A stretch of DNA of 64,000 bases from NCBI GenBank assembly GCA_003956705.1, contig QZCP01000197.1, positions 48,754 through 112,753 on the forward strand, written 5' to 3'. This document shows positions 26,526-38,422 of this stretch, piece after piece (the first letter of the stretch is position 1; each line of letters starts with the position of its first letter). The position numbers were made by a program, and so were the translations under genes. A model generated the notes under the pieces. That model made no database searches. It saw only the letters and a program-made list of their open reading frames with translations, and was not told where the DNA came from. Source of the stretch: Brevipalpus yothersi. Its lineage: Eukaryota > Arthropoda > Arachnida > Trombidiformes > Tenuipalpidae.

Positions 26526-26697
26526 ATAGCGACATCATCGATAATACAAACTGTAAAATAAGATGAAGAGAAAGAAAAAGAGAATGATTAACGTCCCCTT
26601 TCTCTTTCCACCTCTATGATCATCATCTGATGCTCATCCAGTCAGCCAAATCGAACTTTTCGCAGATCGCATCGATTGTCCTCATCAATGTTCAAAA

Positions 26698-26754
<57 letters not shown>

Positions 26755-27237
26755 NNNNNNNNNNNNNNNNNNNNNNNNNNNNNNNNNNNNNNNNNNNNNN
26801 NNNNNNNNNNNNNNNNNNNNNNNNNNNNNNNNNNNNNNNNNNNNNNNNNNNNNNNNNNNNNNNNNNNNNNNNNNNNNNNNNNNNNNNNNNNNNNNNNNNN
26901 NNNNNNNNNNNNNNNNNNNNNNNNNNNNNNNNNNNNNNNNNNNNNNNNNNNNNNNNNNNNNNNNNNNNNNNNNNNNNNNNNNNNNNNNNNNNNNNNNNNN
27001 NNNNNNNNNNNNNNNNNNNNNNNNNNNNNNNNNNNNNNNNNNNNNNNNNNNNNNNNNNNNNNNNNNNNNNNNNNNNNNNNNNNNNNNNNNNNNNNNNNNN
27101 NNNNNNNNNNNNNNNNNNNNNNNNNNNNNNNNNNNNNNNNNNNNNNNNNNNNNNNNNNNNNNNNNNNNNNNNNNNNNNNNNNNNNNNNNNNNNNNNNNNN
27201 NNNNNNNNNNNNNNNNNNNNNNNNNNNNNNNNNNNNN

Positions 27238-27316
<79 letters not shown>

Positions 27317-28784
27317 AGATCCAGAAGAGTCTCATTATTTAGGAGGTCCCATTTCTGTCTGACCCTGGTCATCAAAAGTGATGTGCTTCTGATCATTTGT
27401 CCCACTAATTTAGCTTTAAGGCTTGATCAGACTAGCGCAGCAATCAATCTTGAAATGTTGAATAGATATTCTACTAAACTAATCAATCATAACCATTCGC
27501 GACCGAGGATCTTCTTGATGTATACCAGTCTGATTGAGATAGGACATACACATAATGACCGAACAATTTGAATCAAGATTATGATGAATTTGTCCTCAGA
27601 AGTATATGAACATATTCTTCAGATACAGAGCGGACATCTGAAACGCATGGAAGAAGAACGAGTTCGAGTTGGTGGAATCAACTGATTTATATTGATTTTG
27701 CTTTCAATTGAGATGATTTACTTTTCAATTTTCAATTTTCAATTTTCAATTCTCTAAACTCATACTCAACCAAGATGGTGAAAAAATTGAGCTCAACTTT
27801 TTGCCAATTTGTGGCAATAAATTGTCGAGGTTGAAACTTTCCACTCTTTTTCTTTCTTCCAATCACTTACGACAATATTATGGTTATTTAATGCATTTGC
27901 ATTTATTTTCAGTCAAAATTTTCTGTATCCATTAGGTTGATATTAGTCTCACCAGTGAATATGGTGTATCTTCTGATTGAAATGAGCAAAATTTCAATTT
28001 GTATTTCCGAAAATTTCGTTCTCTCATTATGCCCTAGTTTTGATGATATTTTTTCTCTTATTCGTATTCCTCATATATATATATATTCTTATTCTTTTTT
28101 ATTCCCTTTTACAGGTGGATGGTCATTTGGGACAGAAAAATTTAAAACTATGTCCGCCAATAAGTACAATCGACGATTGTTTATATTCAGTGCCATGGAA
28201 TATTTGCGAGAGCGCAATTTTGATGGTCTTGATTTGGATTGGGAATTTCCAAGAGGGCCAGAAGATAAGAAAAATTTTGTAGAACTTGTCAAGGTAATAA
28301 ATTATTATTTTTATCAAATTATCAAATTTATCTCCCATAGATTTTCCATCATCATCATGGATGACATGATTTCTCTTCCCCTCTCTCAAACGATGATGAT
28401 AACACCATATTAATTAATCACAAATCTTTATCATCCACTTGCAGGAACTTCGTGAAGCATTTGAAGCCGAAGCAAAGGAAAAGAAACTTCCTCGACTTCT
28501 CTTGACCGCAGCAGTTTCGGCTGGTGTTGATACCGTGAAAAGTGGTTATGATGTGCCTGCAGTAGCTGCGTAAGAAGATTTAAAATTAAATCGCTTTTCT
28601 TATCGTCTTGATCAAATCAATCATCTTCGATGAATAAGTCAATATGCATCTCATCATACGGCAGTTATATCATTCATTTTCTCCTCCTTCTTACATCGCA
28701 TCACTTCTCATGATTACTTGATACTTGTGAGATCACTAATAATTCGAAGGACATAAGTGTGTGTGATCAGATAGAAACATTTCA

Positions 28785-28823
<39 letters not shown>

Positions 28824-31800
28824 CTTTCTCATGGGAAATTTTTCCTCTTCAAGTCATCTGGAATTCTCTAGTATTTTGACGCTTGATCGGATCTTTCAAT
28901 TACTGTTCCACTCTGGAAACTACTGAAAATTTCTGGATAACATTCTTCTAATCTTTTCTACCAGAATTCAGACTAAAAATCTAAAATGCACCAGTTCATA
29001 TTTGTAAAATCTGAGATTTTCTGCTGATATTAGTTGATTGACGAATCTTTTCATCGAAGAAAATGAGTTCACTTCAAATTGATCGAGAATTTAATCTTCT
29101 GAGGTCATTTGCTAAATTTCAACTGAATAACGATTGTATCAAGACATGAGAGACCCAAAAAATCAGACCCAGAATTCAGTCAATTGGTAATTGATTTGAT
29201 TTTCTATTCCTCTTTTCCGTAGATATGTCGACTTTTTGAACATCATGTCTTATGATTTCCATGGAAAATGGGAAACTAAGACTGGTCATAATGCACCTTT
29301 ATATGCATCATCCAGCGAAACTGAATGGCGAAAGCAGCTTTCGATGGTAAGTTCATTAATCAAAGGAGAACTTTTCTGAAAAAAAAATCTTGAGCTTTAC
29401 TTAGTTGAATGATCATCTTAACGTAAGACTCCAAGTCTAATATCAGGAGCTAAAGATGGACTTAAATAAAATTATATATCCACATGCAAGCATTCACCCG
29501 CATGCACTTGATTTGGAAACCAATAGAGAGAATCTTCAATTTTCCTTGCCCCAGACTGAATTCGCAATAGTATTGCGTAAATTGTAGCTAAAATTTATGC
29601 AAAAAAAAAATTTCCTCAACATAAACCTGCCTCCTATAATTAATTGTTAATCGTGATTAATGACCTATTTGTGTATCACTTTGTATTTCAGGATTTTGGA
29701 GTGAAACTATGGGAAAAAATGGGAGCACCAAAAGATAAAATAGTTGTTGGAATGGCAACTTATGGACGAAGTTTTACACTTGCAAGCACATCTAATCATG
29801 GTTTCAATGCTCCATCAGCTGGAGGAGGAAAAGCTGGTGAATATACTCGTGAAGCTGGATTCTTGGGTTTCTATGAGATTTGTGATATGCTCAAAGACGG
29901 TGCTGTATACTTTTGGGATGATGAACAAAAAGTACCATACGCAGTTCAGGGTGATCTGTGGGTTGGATTTGATGATGAACGATCGATACGTGAGAAAATG
30001 AAATGGCTACTGGAAAATGATTATGCTGGTGCCATGGTATGGACTGTAGATATGGATGATTTCACTGGTAAATGTGCTGGAACCAAGTATCCATTGATTG
30101 GAATAATGGCCGAAGAGCTGATCGGTAGACCTCAGCCAACATCATCTTTCTCATCGATTGTGAAGAAAGCAGCATCAAGAGTGATCGGAAAGCCAACAAC
30201 ACCAAATCCGGAAAGTAATTTGGTTGAGAAGAAAAATGATCTCACCACTGTTGCCGGTATTGAGCCGAGTAGTGCTGAAGAATCCAATCCAAATGCTACA
30301 AATGCTAGGATTGTTTGTTATTTCACCAAATGGTCACAGAAACGTACCGGCATAGGTAAATTTGAACCGGAAAATATTGATCCAACACTGTGTACCCATC
30401 TGGTGTATGCATTTGCCGGTCTTAAAGATCACAAGATAGATGAGGATGCTGAGGATCCGTCAATTTTGTTAGATCTTGTCAAATTGAAGGAAAAAAATCC
30501 TGATCTCAAAATACTATTGGCCATTGGTGGCTGGATGGTAGGACCAAGTCCTTTCAAGGCACTCACAGAAAATGTATACCGTCAATCATCGTTCACATTC
30601 AGTACCATTGAATTTTTGAGAAGAATCAAATTTGATGGACTAGATTTGTGTTGGGAATTTCCTCGAGGCCCAGAAGATAAGGCCAAATTTACTGGTCTAG
30701 TGAAGGAATTGCGTGAAGCTTTCGAAGGTGAAGCAAGAGGCTCCAAAAATGCTAGACTTTTGTTAACTGCTGCAGTTCCGGCAAGTTTTGAAGCTGTTGC
30801 CGCTGGATATGATGTACCAGAATTGAATAAGTAAGTTTGGTTAGATAATTTCAATAATCAAACTAATCAAAATCAATTTTTCTCACAGATATCTTGACTA
30901 CATGAATGTGATGACTTATGATTTTCATGGTGATTGGGAACATGTCGTTGGCCACAATAGTCCACTATTTCCCTTGAACAGTGCTACCGGTTACCACAAA
31001 AAATTGACAGTGGTAAGTGGCAGTAAGAGCCCGAAGGTGTGTTGGTGAATGATTGCTTTTTTCTATGATTGCTTCGTTAAATTATTACACTAATTTTGAT
31101 ATTTTAAAATCGGTGATGGAATATTTTGAACGAATTGTCCAAGAAGGATGATTTTTGATAACAATTTTCTATTTGTTGGTTTTCGGTGCTAGCTCTTTCT
31201 TTTCTTGGGTAATCTGGTGATGGCTAATTTCGGGGTCCATTATCGGTGATTTTTTTGGTTTGTTTTCTTTATCTATCATGCTATTATGGTGGTGAATAAT
31301 TTAACACAAAAAAGCTTTCATTCACTAATCCGGAATGCGTTCGGGACTCCTAATTGTGATGGTTGTCTTTCTATAGTCCACTTATAGTCAATCTGATTAA
31401 TCAATTATTTTCAAATCTCAAGGATTTCAGTGCATCTGAATGGGTTAACAAAGGTGCCTCAAAAGAGAAACTTGTCGTTGGCTTACCAACTTATGGAAGA
31501 ACTTTTACCCTTCAATCATCTAATTTGACTGATATTGGTGCTCCAGCAATTAAGGGTGGTCAACCAGGCCAATTTACAAAGGAATCAGGATTTTTATCAT
31601 TTTTTGAGGTAATTGATCAGGAATTAATAGTAAGCTAGCTTGCTTATCTTTATCAATTCTTAATTTTTTTTCCCAGATCTGTGATCTTCTTAAACAAGGA
31701 GCTACATTGGTTTGGGACAATGAGCAAATGGTACCCTACGCATATAAAGATGATCAATGGGTTGGATTTGATGATCCAAGAAGTTTCAAGATCAAGGTTG

Positions 31801-32450
31801 GTATTCTAAGGATGATTCTTTATCTATATCAATATAGCAATAGATATGATCGGTTTGAATTTCACTTTAAATCATTTGAGTTGGAGTGACTGCTACGAAA
31901 TCAAAACCTAACAAAATCTCAGATTTTAAGAGAAGTAGATCTAAATCATACACTTTTTCCATTTTTCCAGGTACAATGGTTAAAACAGGCTGGATATGGT
32001 GGTGTAATGATCTGGTCTATTGATATGGATGATTTTCGGGGAACTTGTATGGGAATAAATTATCCACTGATTAATTCTGCCAAAGAAGAATTGAAAGGTT
32101 ATAAAGTCGCTAATTTGGAAGTATCCAGTAGCAATTTAAATAATGCTATCGGACAAAAATTAGGTAAATATCATATAGTATAAGTAAAATAATTGCCTTT
32201 CAAAACTCATTCATATCTTTGATTTTTTCCCCCAGCAAAAGATGAACTAAGTTGTGAAGAAGAAGATGGACACATAAGTTATCACAAAGACAAGAAAGAT
32301 TGTACCATGTATTACATGTGTGAAGGTAAACGGAAACATCATATGCCATGTCCCCAGAATCTAGTCTTCAATTTGAATGAGAAAGTATGCGATTGGCCTG
32401 AAAATGTTGAAGAATGTGCTTCCCATATTGTAGCCAAGAAAGAGGCTTAA
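17616..32450 (+). CDS. Group III (Cht7-like) chitinase: anchor, two GH18 domains, CBM14
   Basis: Twelve exons: 17616-17666, 19036-19117, 21359-21652, 28115-28293, 28445-28569, 29223-29346, 29692-30830, 30889-31012, 31423-31608, 31677-31796, 31971-32163, 32236-32450; all phases close to 943 residues, the length expected for Cht7. A short basic tail (residues 1-23) precedes a hydrophobic anchor YFLLVLISLSLQL. GH18 domain 1 (about 64-430) has LLAIGGW, the catalytic FDGLDLDWEFP (Glu186), MSYDFHG and MVWTVDMDDF. Domain 2 (about 492-860) has LLAIGGW, MTYDFHG and MIWSIDMDDF, but reads FDGLDLCWEFP: Cys605 replaces the last Asp of DxxDxDxE while Glu607 remains. Exon 12 encodes a six-cysteine peritrophin-type chitin-binding domain. 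The enzyme would cut and organise cuticle chitin at the epidermal surface. Start ATG 17616 ends exactly on a GTAAG donor in phase. The gene lies in its own region with a 6.5 kb third intron that contains an assembly gap. Confidence 0.93.
20185..20227. repeat. (CT)n microsatellite
   Basis: About 21 CT units in the second intron of the chitinase gene. Confidence 0.95.
21135..21162. repeat. (CT)n microsatellite
   Basis: About 14 CT units in the second intron of the chitinase gene, 200 bases before exon 3. Confidence 0.9.
22281..22341. repeat. (TC)n microsatellite, left arm of an inverted pair
   Basis: Thirty pure TC units in the third chitinase intron. A (GA)n array of matching length follows after 49 bases, so a transcript could fold these arms together. 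Confidence 0.95.
22391..22454. repeat. (GA)n microsatellite, right arm of an inverted pair
   Basis: Thirty-two pure GA units, complementary to the TC array at 22281-22341. Confidence 0.95.
23790..23841. repeat. (CT)n microsatellite
   Basis: About 26 CT units in the third chitinase intron. Predicted Ser-Leu or Arg-Glu proteins here are products of the repeat. Confidence 0.95.
26472..26521. repeat. (CT)n microsatellite
   Basis: About 24 CT units in the third chitinase intron, 180 bases left of a GA array. Together they form another converging CT/GA pair. Confidence 0.95.
26701..26754. repeat. (GA)n array, left flank of assembly gap
   Basis: Pure AG/GA run that breaks off into unknown bases and resumes at 27238, so the true array may be much longer. 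Confidence 0.95.
26755..27237. other. Assembly gap (483 N)
   Basis: A run of N inside a GA array in the third chitinase intron. Both sides end in GA repeats, so the assembler probably failed on the repeat. No chitinase exon needs to be inside: exons 3 and 4 join in phase across it. Confidence 0.99.
27238..27313. repeat. (GA)n array, right flank of assembly gap
   Basis: About 38 GA units continuing the array interrupted by the gap. Confidence 0.95.
27722..27751. repeat. Short tandem repeat TTTTCAA x4
   Basis: Four near-perfect copies of a 7-base unit in the third chitinase intron. Confidence 0.85.
28789..28820. repeat. (CT)n microsatellite
   Basis: About 16 CT units in the fifth chitinase intron. 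Confidence 0.9.
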
Positions 32451-33224
32451 AAAGAAATGTTTAATTTCAACGTGATGACTAATTATTATTGTATTGTATC
32501 ACCACTATCCACCGCCAACCGAGCTCACATTTCATGCTATGTTTCCTCGGAAAAAAAATCAGTGGACACACAATCAACCAAAATCTCATTGATGGTTCCA
32601 AGTGAAGCTGATTCAAATGGAATTGACACCAACACACAAATACATATACTTGATCAGTGATGAAACTAAACTGAATTGATTGAAACAGTGAAACTTATTG
32701 GTCAATGAGTAATTAGAATTGATTGAATTAATTTTATTCACTCAAAAGACGTACTCAAAAAAAGAAACTAACAAAAGGGTAGAAGAATATAATTGATATA
32801 TTCTTCTCATTTAATCGAATACTTAATCATTTTTTTCGATCTGAGAGAACATCCTCTCATTCATCACTTTCCTTTTTCATCCTCTTTTCCGTTATTTTCT
32901 CTTCACTTTTGCTCCAATGTTGTTCAGCTTCATTGGGACTGAGATTATCGACAATTTAACAAACAAAACGGTTAAGATTGATTTTCCAATGTTTTCATAG
33001 AAAAATTTGAAACATACTGCTGCCATCATTCTCATTTTTAAATATCCTCATTAATTATACTGGAAAAATACACACATCCACACACGAATTCGTGATCTAA
33101 TTGATCAATAAATCACACCTTTGAAATTTTTTACATCTCTTTTTTTCGGAAACTCGTGTAATTCAAGAGATCGATTTTTTCCAGTAAAGCTATTCTGATT
33201 GTGATTCAGCCAAGTATCAGAAAT

Positions 33225-33338
33225 ACAGCCGATTTCAATAGGATGAGACAGATAGCTCCAACTGATAAGATAATAGTGGACAGTGGTTGGTATCTAATCA
33301 GGTAGGACTATCTGTCTCATCTTATTGAACACGGGTGT
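33225..33338. repeat. Imperfect foldback element
   Basis: Arms of 31 bases (33225-33255 and 33308-33338) are reverse complements with four mismatches, around a 52-base loop. The left arm starts ACAGCCGATTT, the same start as the larger hairpin at 44023, including three identical bases upstream. This looks like a small inverted-repeat element. Confidence 0.65.
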
Positions 33339-34644
33339 ATCTTGCTATCTGAATATAACCAAAATTCCTCTCCATATTGATAACGCTCTCGGAATCTTTG
33401 ATTCTTTTCAGTCTTCATTTATCTAAGTATTCTATTGAAATCTATCAATAACAATTATCACCAGCTGATTATGATTTTTCTATCAATGGGCATTGGTCAA
33501 TGGGATTCCGATTTGTGGAGATTAGATGCTGAAGCAGAAATCAGGATGAAGTGTCTGAGAAATGGAAATCATTGCATCTAAAAAAGTTGATAATTGTCAA
33601 TCAGCAAGATTTGAGACATTTCTTAAGACACCGAATGCTACTTCTTCAGTAGATATCAGTAAGAATGTATCAAATGTCGACAGGAACTCCTTAGGTCTAA
33701 AAGTTCCTCTTATGTCTTCTCATTAGGATCCATCAGCCCATTAATTTCAGCCTTCGTTGTTAGTTCGTCATTAAATCTCGATTAATTGTTTTTTAGTGCT
33801 AACTAGCTATACCAAAAAACTACATCTAAAGTTAGCGATCCTGTTGTAATGTTCTATCCATGTTGGCAAAACGAATCATTTCACCCACTTGCAAGGGTGT
33901 TCTACAGCTAGAATCGGACAAACATCCAGTCCTCGTTTAACATTCATTCTGCATTAGAGTGCATAAATTTCCTATCCTACATCCAACCATCATAAGTTAT
34001 GATGGTAAATCACTTCCAGTGTAGTTTCATTGATAAATTTTCACGAAAAAAAATCAATTCAAATTGACCAGTAACCTAATTATTATTTTCTCTCTCTCTC
34101 TCTCCCAACGGAAGCTGGTTGATTACCTTTAATAACACGTCTTTTCTTATACAACAATTCCAGATCAAATGAATCCGGAGGCTAGATGAATGAGAAGATG
34201 AGAGAATACTATCAAAGTGATTATCAATTGATGATCGAGATTTTTCTCTTCACTCTTTCTCTCTCTCTCTCCCATCCTCATCAATAGGTCAACAAAAGTG
34301 GAAAATCGAGGTGAAATGAGGAAAGTGACCTTGATCAGTTGATATCAATACGAATTGAGATTGTTTGCCTTCACCGGTAACACTGATCATGACAACACGA
34401 TAGTGTATGGAAAGGATGAGAATGGGAAAGGAAACGATATGCGTGAAAGTTACAATTTTCTTCTCCAATTCCAAAGGGAAAAGAAGGAGGAGGAAGAAGA
34501 AAAGAAGAACATCCAAGTTAAATAGAATAAAAATGATAACTGATGGAGAGTGAATCAATTATTGGGCTTCTTCATCTTCTCATCACCAAAAACTTTCATA
34601 CATACATACACATACACACACATCTTCTACCGAACGAAGTCAAA

Positions 34645-34654
<10 letters not shown>

Positions 34655-34677
<23 letters not shown>

Positions 34678-34795
34678 GACGCTAAAGTTGAATAACTCGT
34701 GAGTATGATTTCTCGATGAGTCGGCCAAAAATATTATGAACCTGGCCTGAAGCGGCTTTAAGAAGCCCGATTCGGGATCAGAGAGAGAGAGAGAG

Positions 34796-34858
<63 letters not shown>
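34655..34858. repeat. Two (GA)n arrays around a GC-richer segment
   Basis: GA runs at about 34657-34679 and 34779-34858. The 100 bases between them are less AT-rich and contain GCGGCTTTAAGAAGCCC, a short hairpin-like sequence. This lies 0.5 kb before the proposed start codon of the large gene. Confidence 0.8.
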
Positions 34859-34860
<2 letters not shown>

Positions 34861-35371
34861 AGTGAGAAAAAGTTTCTCTCTCTCTCTTGATATACCTGCT
34901 CGTCGAGGTCTCACTCTCAACATTCTCTTTTAGTAGTTTAGTTAAGTTTAGAACTTTCGCAAAATGATGTCAGAATTCCGTTATTCTTTTTGGTATCGTA
35001 TTTTCACTCGTTGAATGTGTTTCAAGTTTATTACTCGCGTCCACTGTGCACTTTGATGTGCATGTGTGTGTGTATATATATATATGATTCTCTATCATAT
35101 TGATCAAGTCATCCATCCATTCTTTTTAGGCAATAACAATCAAAACTAACAACTCTATCACCAAATCAACTGTCTTGTCACTTTTGTCTTCGGCCGACAA
35201 ATCAATGATTCCAATCAATGTGAACATCAGATGAGAAAAGTCATTGTTCATGAATTGTGTCCATCATAATCAAGATATTTGTCCTACAAGATATTGTTGA
35301 TAATTATAAAAGGTATCAAACAACCAATTGATGACCCTGGAAAGTGAAATCTTCTTCAAAATATTCACACC

Positions 35372-38367
35372 ATGGAGCCTAATCGACGAATAGGCCAATC
35401 AAAACGGAAAAACATCAGTTCGGTAAGTTTAATTTCTCTCTGATTCTTTTTCGTCCACCTTCCGAACCATCTTTCCTATCCATAATCGTTGAACAGATAA
35501 TCTTGATAATCTTCACTCATTAAATGATTCCCTTCAACGAAGCGATCAACTAAGTTCAGCCATGCTTTGATAACTTTGTGCTTCACAATTCTGACTGATA
35601 TTATCGCAATAACTGATCCACTCAATTATCCAGCCCAATGTTGCGACAATCGATGTTGGTTAAGAACTGATTTTTGCATAAAAGTGTTCAGTTGCCAACA
35701 ATCGTGTGTGTATGTGTTGGAGAGAGAAACTGAAGAATTATTCTCGAAAGTTATCATCAGAAGATGAATTTCTAACAAGGTCCTAAAAAAATGTTTCGCT
35801 TTGTTTTTCCAAGAATGCGTTCTTATGAACAGGTGATATTATAAGTGATGTGGTTCCGTGTTTTCGAGCTGTTGATGATGAGGCCAATTTTTCGGCTTGT
35901 TTACAAAGCAAATGAAAATTCGATTGAATAGGAAACACACACTCTCTCTCTCTTCGGTCATCTTGGCCCGTTCAGAAGAATTTTGACTTTTCTGAACCTG
36001 ATCTGATGCTAGTACAGATGAAGTTCCACTTTTTTTTCTCTCTCTCTCAATATATTCAAGTTCACTTGTCCTGATTCTGTTTTACTCTTGAGAGTGAAAA
36101 GAAAACGCAAGCGAAAGATCAATAATGATGATGATCACCTCAATTTAATTTTTATCAGATCAAAAAGAGAGAGAGAGAGAGAGGAATCCAGTTCATTCAA
36201 TAAGTTAATCATATTCGGTCAAAGTATCATCCTACTAATTTTCTCAAAAAAAATCGTAAGAATTTGTCTTTAAATTCTATTGAAATTTATGATTTCTCAG
36301 GAAAAATTTTCCTCAACCTGACAAATCTCGAACTGGAGCATAACAATTAATTTGTCAATTATTCAGAATCGCTCGAATACCACAGATAAACGAATGCAGG
36401 TCTATTTCTCATTCGAAATAGAGAATATTTCAAAGTTTGAACATGGTGCATCAATCGAAAGAAGCCGAGCTCCGAGATGACAGACATTAAATCAAAAGTA
36501 ATGCTTCGAACTATCCGTGTATACATTTTTCAGGGAAAGTTCAGTATATGTTCTCCAGAAAATTTATGATATGGATGATGCTACTCAGGATCAGTCTGCT
36601 TCAGTCTTAGTTTAGAAAAATTCGCATTATTATTGTGATTTTCTTCGGCCAAAAACGAATAACATTAGCATTTTCAGAATTGAACAGCTAGGGAACCAAT
36701 TTTGCTGGACATTCCTCATTCCAGATGACCCACAGTCATCCCTCGAAACATTATCAAGTTTGTTTCACTACTGATAGAATCTGTTTCTTTTCCATCATTA
36801 CAATTGAATATGATATTCACTATCTCCAGTATCATGCCGATAAATGAGGGTGATATTCTGAATAGAATTTCGACACGTTGTGAGAGAGAGAGTAATCATC
36901 AATCTTGAAGATGTGCCATTTTGGCGGCAAACAGACAGACTCAAGTTGCTCATGAATTTATCATGAAGATCAGTTCATTTGACAGAAAAGTAATACATTA
37001 AGATGATTCATACATCCATTCATCCATATCAAAAGTAGTAGAAGTAGTAGTTGGAGTAGGTAGAAGGGGTAAAGACAAAAGAATCAATTCGCTTGGATGG
37101 ATATTTATAACTAAATCACCAAGACTTAGCCGAGCCACTCAATCAGTGAATAATGAAGAAGAAGAGAAACTGTTTATCAGCATGTTACTCTTTTTTGACT
37201 ATTTTATCACCAATCTTGACTATTCAGTGTGATGTATATGGTGCTTACATGTATATATATATTGATTCGAATATGATCCCATGAAAAATAGATTGGATAC
37301 ATCGTATTATGGGAGGAATGAAGAATGTTTGACTCCTTGGTGTAGCTGTTGTTGGTGATGATCTAAAAAGATCTGAGAGAGAGAAGGTCATTTTGAAAAG
37401 GAGTCAAAATCTGAAAATAAAAAGTTTTGAATTATTCAATCACGATTCTTTTAAGCTTGATGATATGGTGATGAGATTGCATGTGATGAATAGACATTGA
37501 ATGACATGATATTTGAGAAAGATGGAGAGAAAATTTAGCAATTTGAGATTTGAAAAGAGAGATTTTCTGGAAATTCCCTTTGATGTCAATTGCTCCTCGA
37601 ATTTTGATTCATTAGAATCTTTTGTCCCTTTAAATCTAGTCCAAGCAATATATTAATGAAATCGTTGAATTTCTAGGTCAATTATGTCCATAGAGTGAGG
37701 ATCATCAACTGTTTCTACTACTAATTGAGATCGGTTCATTACGAGGTAAACCTATGGGTAATGGTGATGGTAATATCCCAATATATTAGTCACACATATC
37801 GTATGTTATAGATATAACTTGAAGAGTTAATTTTAGACAAAGATTAGGTAAAGTCAATAGACCATGATCTACAAAACGGGATGAGTTAATGGTCACCTCC
37901 AGATATGCGTGAAAAGATGTTTGTAAGGAATTTGATTACGACATCCAATCAAATAGACTGGAAGGCTCAAGAGATAATCCATTGCAATTTGCCACTGACT
38001 CAACTTTCTCTCATAAAATTTGAATGAAAAATCGTGAACAAACATGGTAAATATTGATGAACTTGACGGGACAGATCATGGGCTTCATCTGAGTCCTTTT
38101 TCTTGGGCTCATGAATCTTAGACTGATGAGTTGATGGACCGTTTGTTGAATACATGATAAGTATCGAAGTGAATGAAAGAGAACACGGAGAAAGGCTTAG
38201 TAGCCCTCAGCTTGTAGTAGTTGTATTTCAAAAAAACCTTTAAGCAGTTTTACTTTTTCTTTTTTCATATTATTTAGTTTTTTGGGCAAAGGGATCAAGA
38301 AGATGCGGGCATTCGTGGGTCAGTTAGTGATGGAGAAAGGTGTGTGGATGTGTTCAATACATGCTTT

Positions 38368-38422
<55 letters not shown>

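Larger units (their letters stand above)
32451..35371. other. Intergenic region after chitinase
   Basis: Presumed chitinase 3' UTR (an AATAAA lies at 33107-33112, far from the stop), a foldback element at 33225-33338, and GA arrays near 34655-34858. The right end would hold the promoter of the large plus-strand gene. No recognisable coding sequence. Confidence 0.5.

Noticed and set aside
26630..27405. Long open frames of Arg-Glu or Ser-Leu repeats across the gap
   Set aside because: They are GA/CT dinucleotide arrays plus N translated in any frame; no unique protein sequence.
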